Assembly: GCF_030867145.1 (NCBI RefSeq)
Contig: NC_134454.1
Location: forward strand, 47,258,320-47,322,319
Source: Opisthocomus hoazin
Lineage: Eukaryota > Chordata > Aves > Opisthocomiformes > Opisthocomidae
Direction: 5' to 3'
Length of the DNA stretch: 64,000 nucleotides
Part shown: piece by piece, positions 26,401 through 40,511 of the stretch
Layout: the number at the start of each line of letters is the position of its first letter
Position numbering within the stretch: position 1 is the stretch's first letter
Program-made: the position numbers and the translations under genes
Notes under the pieces: generated by a model
What the model saw: the letters and a program-made list of their open reading frames with translations, nothing else
Told to the model about the DNA's origin: nothing
The model's database searches: none

Positions 26401-29400
26401 ATATTGAAATTTGTTGAAGTTCCCTGAAAAAAAGATATAGGCATCATTTAAGATATGAAAATATACACTACAATGGAACATGTAGCAAGCTCAGTCCATT
26501 ACGAAGGCAAGAACAAACAGTTACTCAATCGTCCACAGGATCACATGGGAAAATACTCAGTCCCATTACATTGTTGAACTGACAGAGCCATTTTCACTGT
26601 TTTATACAGAGGTGACCCAGTGCAGCCAGTGTACCTTTCACCAGGGGACAATGATGCCACTCATTACCAGTGTTAAAATTGTAGATTCATCCAGTATTTG
26701 CAGAGAGATTGCGTATGATTATAAGTCTATAAAGCCAATGAACTGGCACTGTTGCATGCACATTGGTGTGTGCATGTACATGCCTGGTGCATGAAGGCAG
26801 TTCTGGAGCAGACTTTCATGCCGCAATTACTGAAGGTGCTACAGGTAAAGAAAAAGCCCAAAGAAATGGAGCAAAGATGATGAGACATTATCAGCAATCT
26901 GTGGACTGATTTGTTGCAAACAATAACATTAAAAGCCATGAACATGAATTGGAAGCAACATCATTGTGTTAAAACATGTTTATATTATTAGCCGAGTGAC
27001 TACAAGCTGTGATCAAGATTGAGTTTTTGATGTGCTAAGCACTGTACAAGTGCATCGGAAGAATGAACTGCCTTCAGCAACTGACAAAAACAGATGGATT
27101 ATTTTCTGACAGTTAATAAAGTATCTGTCACCATAGAGTCTGGCTCCAGACTCCAAGGCAAAACCCTTAGTGTGTGCACACTCCTACTTCAGCCAACGTT
27201 TTTATCAGCTCTGTTAGTTTTGCTGTTTATTTTCCATCTTCTCTGTACTGCCTCTAGAACACAACACCAGCACAGGCGCCACTCACCAGGAGATGGCATC
27301 ATTAGAAGTTAATAACACTGACTCTTAACTTTGCAGTCAGATACAAGTGTGAGACTGAATGTAGCACTAATGAATGACTTCCTGAGCCTCACAATACTCA
27401 TAAAACCTAACATACTCAAAGCAAACCACAGCAAGTATTTGACTGCAAGGTGTCAGTTTTTTGAACATAATTTTCAAAAGATGAAGTTGCTATTATGTGT
27501 TACTTTGGCTACAAACCATATATCTCCCTGAATGTACTAAAGCTGAACATACTGTCAGCAGTTAACAAAGGCTGTCCTTACATTTACTGTAGAGCCAATG
27601 AAAGACAGTTTTTCCGGGACAACTAAGAGCAAGAAAATCTTAGGCTAGTAAAAGGATCGTACAACTGTATAAACGTTATCACAGAACTAAAGTTATGGGC
27701 AACAATACATCATTTTTTGAAGTGGTTTTCATATCACCATTCCACTCGTTAAATTGAACTTGCAGTGAGTGAATAAGCGTGATCCAGCCTACTGCAGAGA
27801 TGAGGAATGATGCTTGTATCACTGTGTGAAGACTTACAGAAAGTGAAATAATTGCGTTTAATCTTACTGCTCTATCAAAGAGACCAAGGAACCAACTTGC
27901 TGGGTTAAGTGTGTCAGAAAGACAAATTATACCAGCCCTGTGTGCATGGGTTCTGAGATGCTGAATACTAATTTTAAAGGAGTTTTATCAGATAGCCAGA
28001 TGAAAAGAAGTAACAGGCACGTGCTAATTTTCAAGAGTATATGCTTTGCCTGGTTGCTGGCAATTAAAGTTTGACAGCGTGCCAAGGTACAGATATAAAA
28101 CAGGTTTGAAAATATTTGTTTTCAGAAATCACTGTTTCATATAAATATTCAGACCTTGAAATATTTTATAGCGTGGAGGTGGAAAGTAGACTATTGTATT
28201 TTGATAATATCATTTGGGGACACCATAAATAAGTACATGATGATAGGTTAATTAAAGCACTTCACAGAACTCAGCCTTATAGATTGATGCTAAAGAGGAA
28301 AATGTGTCAGTGCGTGAAATAACATTCCCAAGAGATAAATTAGTTATCTGCTGCATTTATTGTTTTTCCTTAACACCCTCATGCACTGACCTTGATATTC
28401 TGCATATGTCACTATCTTAGCTACAATAAAAGTATTTCTTTAATAATTCAAAATATATTGAAACAGGTACTGCAGTATAAGCTGCCTGGTCTCCTTTACT
28501 GTATCATTCTGCTTCTGAATACTGATGAGAACTGCTACTAGGCAAACTAAAGTGTTGCTATAACCTTAGAAAAATCTATGGGTAAACAACTCTGCCTGTG
28601 ATAATGTTCTCAGGAATTAAGAGTAAAAAGAGACTGGTACTTTAGTTATGCCATTGTGCCCAAAATCACAGAAATGTTAAGGTCAGGAAAAATTGTATGG
28701 TGCTCATCGCAGTGAATGCCTTCTTTTAATGACTTGAGGAGAAGTCTATACTGGGTGCCCATTTTCCAGGTTTATACAAAATCCTTACAGGTACAGCTAT
28801 GCTAACACCACACCTGTGCCACCATTAAACAAAAAGCAGTAAAACACCCACAGGTATGTATTTCTTCTACCAAGAGTGTTCTGTGTATCAGTACAACACT
28901 GTCTCACTACTTATTTGTTCCCTTCCAAAATCTACCTGCAAACCCATACACATTCCACAAGTGCTACCACTTCATTTCCAAATACCATAGTTAACTCATC
29001 CTCACTTTCAAAATACAAAACTATTTTCCACCCAGAACACTTCTAGCTGGCAAATGGAGCAGACAAGTTCTCATGGATCTGTGGAGGACCATCTCCCACA
29101 GAGCCCACCCTCTACTACAACTTCAGTTTAAACTCAGTAGATCTGAGGTCTGATTTCTACTTCTGTAAAGAAAAGGCACCAAGAAAAGCCAAGGGACCTG
29201 AGTTTCAGGAACAGTCTGAAGATAAGATAGGCAAAGATCAGCTCTGGTAGGCCAGTTGATCAAACAAGCGTTCTGAGTAACTTGTTTAAAGAGCAGGTCT
29301 AATGAGCAATCTGTGAAAGAAGAAATGCAGGAGCAGTAACGTAATTCAAATTTTGGTAAATGCTACTCTTCGTCTTTAATCTTACCAACAGAAACATAAC

Positions 29401-31382
29401 ATAACAGGAAGGAATTATTCTGCTATGGCTGATTATTGTGAGAGATGGTTTTATAGATAGTGGGTAGGATTTCATTTTGGATGAAGTATTTATGCTTCTT
29501 CCTAAACCAGCTTGCAGTACATTTCTTTGGTCTCCTTTTTGTTTTTCATCAGCACTTGTGATTTAGGCAGGAATAACAAAGAACCCAGAATCTATGACTA
29601 GCAGTGTTTTTAACAATTTTTGCAGTCACCTGGTTAAAAAATAACCCAAAATTTCTCCACTATAACTGGTTGTACAGCTATCACAAGCCTGGAAATTAAT
29701 TCCAGAAGATGCGTCTGGAAAGGAGAGGCCGGTTTCCCGATAGTACACGACAAACTAACTCCTGGAGTGTCCCTTCCTGTCAGTTAGTGAGGTTGAAGAA
29801 TGCTGAGATGTGTACAAAACAGATGGGAATATGTCACAGGGACATAGGTCATGTGTGACTTGAAGAAGGAGTCATTAACATGAGTGATAGATACATTTCA
29901 TGTAACCTCACGTGTTTTGCCTTGGTCCATGTAGTCAGCTAGTGCAGCTACTTAAAGGAACAGCTCAGGGACCTAACCTCATACAGCTGTTCATAGGTAA
30001 CTTCAGCACCAGCTAACGGGGAAACAGTGGCAGAAAAGGAGGAAGCAGTTATGCAAGGGCAGTCACTTTCCAGGAACATAATATGAGCTCACCAGTGTGA
30101 AGGGAAGCTACCTCCAATCACATTCACCAAAAAGGCTCAATGTCCGTGAAAATAAATGGTCAACTTCCTTAAAGTCTTCAAAAAATCAATTTAGAAATAG
30201 TGTCAAGACCACTGGAAGACACCTGCAAAGGATGAACATCAACAAGAGCTATTTTTGTGATGAGGAGCACATAATGTCTCTCAACTGCCTACACATGATC
30301 GTGCATATGAAGTCAAATGGGGGAGTTACAAGGGATTCAAGCTGCATTCTCAGCACTGGCAGCCTTCTTGCCAGGATCAGAGGAGCCATTGGTACTGATT
30401 TCATGGAGCTTACATTATATTGAAGGAGGTTACTATTTCAGGGCTATTTCTTTTATAGGGTCATTGCTTTACATAGTTACCTTAACACTGGCAAGTAAGA
30501 GGGAGTTTTTGCACTCTCTGCATCAACAGTCTCCTTTGTCTATGTGGCTTTTCATTTTCAGAGGTGCTAAGCACTCATGACTCATCAAAGTGTGTTCTGG
30601 CTGCCGACTCCAAGGCCCCAAGAATGTCTACATGACTTGTGGCACAGTCTGTAAAAACAGCAGATGCTTGAACCAAGATAGGAGGAGGACAACCCAATTA
30701 AGGACTCCTCAGAGATTTCCACTCTTTCAGGTCTTCATCCTACTAGTCCAAAACACTCAAATTAATGCACTTCTATTAGGAACTTCCACAGGCATCCAAT
30801 GCCCTCACACCTGAGGCAGCTCCCTGACAAGAAAGTCAAAGACTGATTCATCTCTGTAGATCTTGAAAGTCAAAATGTATAGCATTAATTGTATTCAAAG
30901 CCAGAAGGCAACCAATACATAATAAGTCCACTAGGGCCAGGATCTCTTGTCACATTACAATAAGTGGCTTCCCAGAAGAGATAGGTACAGTAGATTTGTA
31001 TGTATATGTACATCATAATGGCCAGAAACTTCAAGCAGTTGGTCTATAGGGAGGACTGGAGATACATGGCAAAAAAATTACTTGCTTTGAACAAGAAGCA
31101 GAGCAGGAAAGATCTTCTTTGCAGAGTGGTAAAGCCCAGCGGGTATTGAGTTCTCCTGATCAGAAGTGACAATGACGTGAACAGTGACAAGAAGAGTCTT
31201 CCCTTCAACAGAAACAATTTCTAAACACAGGTGCAGAGCAAAAAGTGTATTGCCTCCTGCTGCTTATATATCTTGTTTCAGACATAAATAATCTTTCTGT
31301 ACTTGGAAGATTCCATCATTGATGATTCATGTAATGAATTTATTAATTCTTCTGCAAACCTAGCAAAAGAATGTTGTTTTTG
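20451..31382. other. intergenic DNA, no supported gene
   Basis: No exon chain, RNA gene or recognisable transposon seen. Around 22980-23300 the sequence is locally GC-richer and open in several overlapping frames on both strands (up to 170 codons), but no frame shows a family motif or paired splice sites. A partial reverse CTCF-like match, GCTGCCATCTGC, lies at 23207-23218. Confidence 0.6.
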
Positions 31383-31652
31383 TCACAGAATCACAGAATG
31401 GTAGGGGTTGGAAGGGACTTCTGTGGGTCATCTAGTCCAACCTTCCTGCCGAAGCAGGGTTACCTACAGTAGGCTGTAGAGGACCTTGTCCAGGCGGGTC
31501 TTGAATATCTCCAGAGAAGGAGACTCCACAACCTCCCTGGGCAGCCTTTTCCAGTGCTCCGTCACCCTCAGAGGGAAGAAATTCTTCCTCATTTTCAGAC
31601 GGAACTTCCTGTTCAAGAGGACAAGACGGAACTTGTCCTCTGCTATCAGATG
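31383..31652 (-). mobile_element. CR1 non-LTR retrotransposon, 5'-truncated 3' end
   Basis: In + orientation it starts with two TCACAGAA units, the reverse complement of the CR1 tail octamer ATTCTGTG. The typical CR1 3' region follows: GGTTGGAAGGGACTTCTGTGG, CATCTAGTCCAA and CTCCCTGGGCAGCC. About 270 bp remain. It stops exactly where a second CR1 tail begins, so either the second copy inserted into it or this copy was truncated there. Confidence 0.92.
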
Positions 31653-33480
31653 GAATCATAGAATCATAGAGTTGTTTGGGTTGGAAAGGATCTTTATGAG
31701 ATCATCTAGTCCAACCTCCCTGCAATAAGCAGGGACATCACTGACAAGATGAGGTTGCTCAGAGCCCCATCCAACCTGACTTTGAATGTTTCCAGGGATC
31801 CTCCTTTCCATTCCACCTCTCTGGGCAACCTGTTCCAGTGTTCCACCACCTTCATCACAAAAAATATCTTCCTTATTTCTAGTCTGAATCTATCCTCTTT
31901 CAGTTTAAAACCATTACTCCTTGTCCTGTCGCAACAGGCCTTACTAAAAAATCTGTCCCCATCTTTCTTATAAGCCTCCTTTAAGTATTGAAATGCCACA
32001 ATAAGGTCTCCAAGGAGCCTTGTCTTCCCCAGGCTGAACAAGCCAAATTCTCTCAGCCTTTCCTCATAGGAGAGGTGTTCCATCCCTCTGATCATCTTCG
32101 TGGCCCTCCTGGACAGGTCCATGTCTTTCCTGTACTGAGGACTGCAGAGCTGGACACAGGAGTCCAGGTGGGGTCTCACCAGAGCAGAGCAGAGGGGCAG
32201 AATCACCTACCTTGACGTGCTGGCCATGCTGCTTTTGATGAAGCCCAGGATATGTTTGTCCTTCTGGGCTGTGAGCACACATTGTCGGCTCACATCCAGC
32301 TTTTCGTCCACCAGGACCCCCAAGTCCTTCTCAGCAAGGCTGCTCTCCATCCCTTCATCCCCCAGCCTGTACTTATACCGGAGGTTGCCCCAGCCAAGGT
32401 GCAGGACCCTGCATTTGGCCTTGTTGGACCTCATGATGTTCACACAGGCCCACTTCTCCAGCCTCTCCAGGTTCCTCTAAATGGTGTCCCCTGCCTCAGG
32501 CATGTCAACTGCACCACTCAGTTTGGTGTCATCTGCAAATTTGCTGAGGCTGCACTCAATTCCACTATGTCATTGAAGAACAAATTAGACAGCACTGGTC
32601 CAATATGGTCCCCTGAGGGACAGCACTCATCATTGATCTCCATCTGGACATTGACCACTACCCTCCAGCTGCCACCTTCCAACCAATTCCTTATCCACTG
32701 AACAGTCCACGCCTTAAATCCATATCTCTCTTATTTAGAGAGAATGATGTTGTGGGAGACCATGTCAAAGGCCTTACAGAAGTCCAGGTAGATGACATCT
32801 GTAGCTCTTCCTTTGTCCACTGATGTAGTCACGCTGTGGTAGAAGACCACTAGGTTAGTCAGGCAAGACTTGCCCTTGGTGAAGCCACGCTCACTGTCTC
32901 AAATCACCTCTCTGTCCTTCATGTGCCTTAGCATAGCTTCTAGGAGGATCTTTTTTCCATGATCTTCTTAGGCACAGAGGGGAGGCTGACAGGTCACTAG
33001 TTCCCAGGGTCTTCCTTTCTACCCTTTCTAAAAATGGGTGCAATGTTTCCCTCTTTCCAGTCACCCAGGACTTCACCTGACTACCATGACTTTTCAAATG
33101 AGTGACATGGCAACTGCATCAGCCAGTTGTCTCAGGACTCTGGGATGCATCTTATCAGGTCCCACAGAGCTATGTATGTTCAGGTTCCTCAGGTGGTCAC
33201 GAACCTGATCTTCTGTTACTGTGGGAGGGACTTTGCTCCCACAGTCCCTGTCTTGAGGTCCATCCACTGGAGAGGTGTGGGAAGAGAGACTGCCAGTGAA
33301 GACTGAGACAAAAATATTGTTGAGTCTCTCCGCCTTCTCCTTGTCTATTGTCACCAGTTTGCCAGTCATGTTCATTGGGGGTAGGATCCATACAGGTTTG
33401 TAGCTGGTCTCTTCTGTCAAAGATATTCTTGGCCCACCTCTTTGTGGCTTTCCCCCACCTCTGAACTGTGTGCTTCATCC
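31653..33480 (-). mobile_element. CR1 retrotransposon with decayed reverse transcriptase
   Basis: About 1.83 kb of the 3' part of a CR1, roughly 40% of a full element. The tail is two GAATCATA units (31653-31668, + strand). Read on the minus strand it encodes pieces of the CR1 ORF2 reverse transcriptase in order: SVGPDKMHPRVLRQLAD near 33130-33200, YLDFCKAFD at 32764-32790, the catalytic FADDTK at 32522-32539, NKAKC and [13 protein letters not shown] near 32300-32430, then the C-terminal region down to about 31740. These pieces lie in different frames with stops between them, so the copy is dead. The 5' end fades out near 33480. Confidence 0.95.
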
Positions 33481-36400
33481 ATCAATACTTAATCTCTGCT
33501 ATGCGGACAGCAAGGTGCTCAGCTGCAAAGTACCATCACAAGAGAGAAATAAACACAGGCCGGGAGCAGGCATTTAGTGACCACCACCCATGTCTCTCCA
33601 CTAACAATTCTGTGTATACAACAAACAAGCAGAGACAAGATGATGGTCCAGGGAGCAGAGCTCAAACAAGTTCAAGGATATGCCTTGAGAACACTCCTAC
33701 ACACTGACATGGTTGTGAAGAATTTTCTGACCATATTCAATCTTGTATTCAATTTTCTGCAAAGAGAGATTTTAAATACCTGTTCAGCTAAGATTATTTT
33801 CTGGATGATTCAACTCCAGAGCAACTTCCGCATAAGTCAAACTCATACTGGAAAGTATTTGCCTTCAAGTTAAAGACATTGGATAATACATTTTGTGAAG
33901 GTTCTTTTGGTACTTGCTAGGGATATAATGGCTCCTCACGGGAATTTGATTGATATGTTTGACACATTAAACATTTTAAAATTTGGTCAGCCATCCATGT
34001 GTACACAATACACAAGGATGGAATGTATTCTGCTCCTGTTCAGAAAAATGTTCTTAGCCAATGCAGAATATAACTTCCTTTTTTATTCCATTTGAAGTCA
34101 CTGTGGTCCTCTTTCAACAACTGTGGACAAAAGTTTCAACTCTTGGTACATATTAGGCATTTAAATCCACACGTAGGAAGTGGTCTAAGTGGTCTAATTG
34201 GCCATAGCACTCACACTTAAAACTATCATCTATACTAATTTGCATTAGCTATATGCACTAATGCAAAGTAAAAGTAACAGAAAACCATTTCTTCTTGCTT
34301 TCACCCCTCCTTCAAGTTTGGCTGTTTCACAGCTGACAGATCTGTGGCTTCAAACTATTCACATGGCAGGTCTTGCAACTAAACAAGCAGAGCTTTTGCA
34401 GTGCTCTGGATGCTGATGTCTGCTACTGTGTAATGGCCCAGGCCACTCCCTGCTCTCTTGTAAATATGTGATCTTAATCTGACGTGATTAGTATTTTACT
34501 TAACACATACCTGGTGCCTTTGTAATCTTGCTAACAATCTGTGCTCACCGAGGACTGTTTCAGTCAGAGACTTTTATTATGGCAGCTTCTAAGAGCTAAT
34601 GGTCAGTTTGGGTCTCAGTGTTTACAAGAAACCTGTTGGTGACAATCTTTCACATCCGACGTTACTTTTCATTACTGGATTGAGTGCAAGAGTTAAAATC
34701 AGATTTCTTTCCAGGAAGCAGACTAAAGAGGCAGAATGGGCCCTCCGACCTCACATCGATGTTCTCCTAAGTCTCAGGCCAGCCAGAATGAAGTCTGGGC
34801 TGTCTTTTTAATGCTAGCTGATAACAGTCTTAACAGGAGTCAAGAAGCAGCAAAACACAGTCTGCCTATCAATTCGGTTGATTGGCCATAGTAAAACACT
34901 GTAAGGCAGCACAGAGGTGCCCTGAGATGTAATGCAGCCACATCTGTTCCCTCTGATACACTGGTAGAAGGAAAGTGAGTACATCTAGGTACATCTATTT
35001 TCAGTACTAGGTCGAGTTTTAGTTGAGTTAAAACTGCACTTCAGCTGGGGTACAGCATGGGTACAGATATACCATCCCTGAGGTATTTACACAGGTACTC
35101 AAGTGACAGATTTATTCATGACCATAAATTTTACTTTTAAAAGCAAATAGGGATGTATAGAGACCTTAATCACCCTTCTTCTTACCTTATCTTCTTCCAA
35201 AGTAAAACTGTTCAAATTCATTCAAAGATGGTCTTGGGGAAGACTTGAGCTTCCATAATGAAAACAGTGAAGTAGTATTTGCCTCTGTCACAGTCACAGA
35301 AGGGTCAGACACTTAAGTTCTGGTAAATATTAGAGGAAGATAAAAAGCCATGCAATTAATATGCTGCCTTAACTCTCTGCTTCCTTATCACCAAAGTATC
35401 TGACATCATCCAATGGAAATTAATACCAGTAGCAAAGTCTCTGTGGACCTTGTTAATTTTCTAGCAGCAAGTGTGAAGTCTCCAATAGCTGCAGTTCATC
35501 CCATTTAACTTTATCTAACTGAAGCAACTAAAATTTGGCTATATAGGAAGTATAATGCTATAAAAAGACACAAAAGACTGCATTACCCCACTGAGATACT
35601 GTTCTCTCTCCATTAATTGTACGGCAGTAGAACAGCCCCAATCTCGCTCAAACAGCATGTGCACTGGAGTACGCACTGCATTGGTTGATTTCAACAGAGG
35701 ATCAAAAACCTCTTTCCTGCACTCATTAAACTGATGCCTGAGGGTGTCTAGAGAAACTGAGTTCCTAACTCCAGTGCCATAGTAAGATGGAAAAACATCC
35801 AGGCCAATTTCATAGACAAATTCAACACAACTTCACAGAAGCCTTTCTGGACAGGTCCCTGTAGAAGTTCATTTGATGTGGACTTTAAGGTAGTTTCGAA
35901 CACATGGAAATGCTGAGATAGAGCAGGTGACACCAGCAGCCTTTCCTTCCTTTGTAGCAGAATTCCCCCCTGCAGTGCAAGGAGCCAGGCTAATTACACT
36001 TCCATGGGAAAGCATCTGTGTATCTAGCAGCTCCAGCGGGTACATTTCAGCCTGATGCTATTTAAACTGCTTGAAAACTTTACATTCCTGGAAAAACAGA
36101 ATCACGAATAAGCTGCAGGGAGGCAACTAAAATGAGAATTACCAAAAGGTACTAGTGGATCTTGCATACCTAATTTTTCTGGTCTATGTCACAAAAGCAA
36201 TATCACGATTGCAATAAACAGTAAACGACCTCTATAAATGTTTCAGATGTCGTCTAAGTGGTGTCAATAAGAAGTTTCATTCAGCTAATAAAACATGTCA
36301 GCTCTTCAATCTGCCACTTTACTGACCTTGAGATTGTCCTATAAGAGGTATTATAAAGAAAAGAATTGTGTGTCATAGGCATGGATGATGTGATCTATGC

Positions 36401-39400
36401 ACCACCCAGAATGCACTCAGAGGAAAGATTCAGTGTAGATAAAAGGTATTCTTGTGTGTAGAGTGGAATTCCAGTTCCTACTTAATCCTGATTTTTTTTC
36501 TGTTATTTAAACAAGTCCCTGCTTCTTTCTCACTGCCCAGGCTTAGCCTAAGAGAGGAAAAATGGTTTTGAAAACCTCAGTGAAATTAGTTGACCAGTCC
36601 AGTCATGACAATTTTTCTCACATACTTTAATCCAACACTCAGTGTCATATCCAGCAGGCAGAGCTAGAAACTTCTAATCAGACTTGTTTTCTCCAGATAC
36701 ACTTTCAGAGGATCCAACGCAGGACAGCAGGGTTCAAATCAGTGCATGTGCAGCAGGGAAACAGGTAAACACTGGCCTTCCGCACAGGTGCACTGCATCA
36801 GCTACAGGACACTCCACCAAGGAACCTCCTGTCTGTTGTACTCTGGAGTACTAGACCCATTAAAGGACCCAGTCTGCTGGTTTTCAAAGGCAGATTTTAA
36901 AAACCTCACCCTGTAAATATTTGCAGAAGCATCAAAAATAGTTAACAACCAACTTTCATGGGAAGACAGACACCTAAACTAATCAGGCTTTTACCTACCA
37001 TTTGAGTCATCTGCTTAATTCTGGAATTTGTGAAGCTTGGAGAGGGCTACTAAAACTGCTGTGACTTGTGCTATTCCCGAACCAGTGAGGACAAGGTCCA
37101 GTAGTGACAGAAGTCCCTCCTCACAACTTTCTGACTGCCACTGCATCAATCAAGAATGAGAAGGATGTGAATACCAGATGCATGGTGAGTACAGAAGAAA
37201 GCCACGCCAACAACATGGTACAATATCCGCTTTAAAAACTTACCTCTCTGGGTTTTATTTTTGCTAGCATCAAAGAGAAAAGAGACATGAGATATTTACT
37301 TAATTAGCAAACTCTTGTAGATTTTGTGTGGTGTCTTCCTCTTTCACCTCCTCCTCTTTAGCATCAGTCTAAGAACACACAGAGTGAAGTGGTCAGACTG
37401 ACAAAATTTGGGCAAAACGTACCAGGATTACTTGCGCAAGAGTACAAATTGATTACTACTTTTATTTCCAACTCTCCCACACAGGAGCAACAGCACACAG
37501 TCAGAACACCAAGGCAGAGTCTGATCGCTGCAGACAAGTAGCACCTCAGGCCCTCTAAAGGTTTGCACTTTGTTAGTCATTTTACAGATTCTTCTGTGGT
37601 CTCTGCTAATGACATTAAACAAGTGTTTACAAGAACTTTTGCAAACTAGAGATGAGTGCTGTCCTACAAGCAGGTTATGGTAAGCAGCTCTGAAATTTGC
37701 TTATGAAGCAAACAAAGGCTGAGGTGCACAAACAGCCTAAATAATTTTCACTACATAAAAGCTTACTTGACAGGTGCCCTGCTTTTGAGGGTGAAGTGTG
37801 TCTTTCCAGTCACCTGTCACCTGGCTGTTTCTTCAGATACGGGAAACCCAGCAGATCACTAGTTTTCGTCCAGGGTTTCTGGATGCTGGGTATCCATTCA
37901 TCTTGCATAAGAAGCTACTACAAATGCACAGATGAGTTGTTCATTGGAAATACAGTCAGTGTCTATCATGAGAGATGTATCCAAGCTACTGCAGATGATC
38001 AGAGTGTGTGCAATGTCTATCACATTTTGGCTGTGCTTTACACAGGCATCTAATCTGCACAAATACAGAGATGTCAATGCATCTAGAGCATTTCAGACCA
38101 GAAATACATGTTTTCTGAATAAACCTGGACACTGCAGTCCTCTCCTGAAATTAGATGTTTGCAAATGTTCAGGGAAGGTATTGCCTACATCATAACATTG
38201 AAAAACAAAACTCTGATTTATTGCAAATATAGCTAAATGTGTGTAGGAAGAAGGGGAAGTTACTGAGGCCCTGAGTCAAATGGCAAGAAAGTAGTTATGA
38301 TGCTCTGCAGCACCATGGTGGTTAGCACCCCTGCTGTATCAAGTCTGGGCACCAACCTGTCTTTGTAATAGTAAATTATTTTAACATTCATCCATCAGAT
38401 TGTATTTGCTCGTGATTTCCAAAGCTAGCCAGTTTGATCTGGTTTTCCAAAAATAGAGCAATCAACTTTACCTACGATATGTTTTTTTTCAATGCCATGC
38501 ATGTATCTAGGATCAAAAGCTCTGACACCACATGACCTTTGTTATTATTGTATGTATAGAGGGAAGAGCTGATTTCTGTGATTTCATATGGTATGGCGTG
38601 GGACAACACATTGAAGGAAGTTAATATCATAATGTTTTTAAGGAGCTGAACCACCTGACCAGTGTTTGAAAAGAGCTGAAATTTTCCTTTACAGAGAAAG
38701 GCTGCAGATGCTAGGTCCTGCTCAGGGTTTTCTGCTGTAAAGCTGACTGCAGAGAAAATAAATAAGTAAATATGAACTACAGAAAGCATCAATCTAATGG
38801 CTGCTGCTTTTGCTACTTGGGGTCTGAAAAATTACAACAAAGGAAGCTTAAAATAATCAGCAATAGTATAAATACTGTTTAAGCCAGCAGTCACATATGG
38901 TGTATTAGCAATTTAGATGGATTTAATGAAAACTGAGATCAGCATGTACATCTGTCATCGACCAAACCTACAAAATATTTTCCTCAGAAAATGAAACATA
39001 GTGATATAAGTGCTCATCTGTAATAGAGTTATAACAACTCCAAATGGTAAAACTAGTGCTCGTTTAATGCATTTTGTCAGCTAATGTTAACCAAAGAGAC
39101 GATTCCTATGATGATTGCCTTGAAGAGAACAGATTGTGTGATAGGTCATAATCAAGAACACATCCTTAGATTAACAGCTCCAAAGTACTGCATACTTCTG
39201 TAAGTCACCCTGTAATGCAAAACCAAGTGTGATTTGTCACACCATTTCAGCCTCCATTACAACTAAGATAGTAGTGTGGAATTTTTCAAGCTTCACAGGA
39301 GGAATATTAAAATGGATAATACTAGCACGCATTTTAAAGAAAATTCTCAGCACTTGCCAAGTCATGCCCTCTGAGGTATCTGCCAGTGTGGGAGGGATGC

Positions 39401-40486
39401 ATGCTCTCAAAGGGGCCTGTGTTTCATGGTCATCTCAGGCAGGGGGCTGCAAAGTTCATTAAATGATCTTATCTCGCTGCTGGTTCTGTTCAAAATAGCC
39501 TTGATATGATGAAGGATTTATGTTACCCCCACTTCAAATAAAAAGTACCGAGGGATGCATTTCATTACTGCCCTGTGACACTGGAGAAGCCAGGGCTGCA
39601 GTGGTAATATTCCTCATTTGTTTGTGTCACACAGAGGATTTATTTGCAGGAAGAGTCCAGCTCCAAAGGTAAGTAAGTATTTGGGTTTTGTAGCAAGTTT
39701 TTCATAATAATGTCAACACAAAATGCGTTTGTTCTCTAACTTTAGTTCTCACAAAAGTATATTCTAGGAAAGATGAGAGTGTGAGGGAAATGCCAGGGAA
39801 GAGTGCCCAGTTTAGCAGCATTCTAAAGAAGCTGAGCAGCATTGATACAGAAAAAATATTTACGGGCAATTTCCATGCCTCAACCCTGGACAAAAAAACA
39901 GAGGATGTGACTGTACATTCTCAACCGATGGTCTAAACAGTAGCCAAACTTACACAGACACTCCTCTCACAAAGGGTTTTGAACAGCGATCTGCTGCCAA
40001 GAGGCTTTTTAATTTAATGGTAGACACCTTCACATGAATCAGGATCAGCTTCTCTTGCATGTTTTGTCAGAACTGGATAATCTAACAAAGAACATGAGCC
40101 TTGGGCAGGATTCATCTTCTTTGATCCTAGACCATCAAATACTCCTGTACTCCAAAATCAAACAACGAAACAAAACATGTTCAAGATCCTCGACTAATAA
40201 ATATTAATTTATGCTATATATTTGATCTTATGAATGCAGCAGTTCATAGGATCAGGCTTCAAACGTATCTGGCAGTAGAGAAAATCTAGTGATAAGAAAC
40301 AATATTTGATCACGCAAGCAAACTACAGCCACTTTAAATATGCCTTAGATGTTGAAAATTAAAAGCCAAGAAGAGTTGGACAGATCTATGGAAAGTTCAG
40401 GAAAGGCATTTGGACATTCTGTATTGCAGGATGCTTATGAATGTCTGTTCCCTTGATGCTCACCTTTGTGCAACTGTGACCACAGT
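33481..40486. other. intergenic DNA, no supported gene
   Basis: Nothing recognisable as a gene, RNA or transposon. A minus-strand frame at 38472-38792 opens with a signal-peptide-like stretch and a 34-bp segment at 39635-39668 is flanked by good splice sites; both are listed as findings because neither can be assigned. Confidence 0.6.
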
Positions 40487-40511
40487 CGTGTGTGTGTGCG
40501 TGCGTGCGTGC

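Noticed and set aside
31706-32206. A 166-codon minus-strand protein
   Set aside because: It is the C-terminal remnant of the CR1 reverse-transcriptase ORF, not a host gene.
33094-33420. A 108-codon minus-strand protein
   Set aside because: It is the beginning of the CR1 reverse-transcriptase region in a decayed copy.
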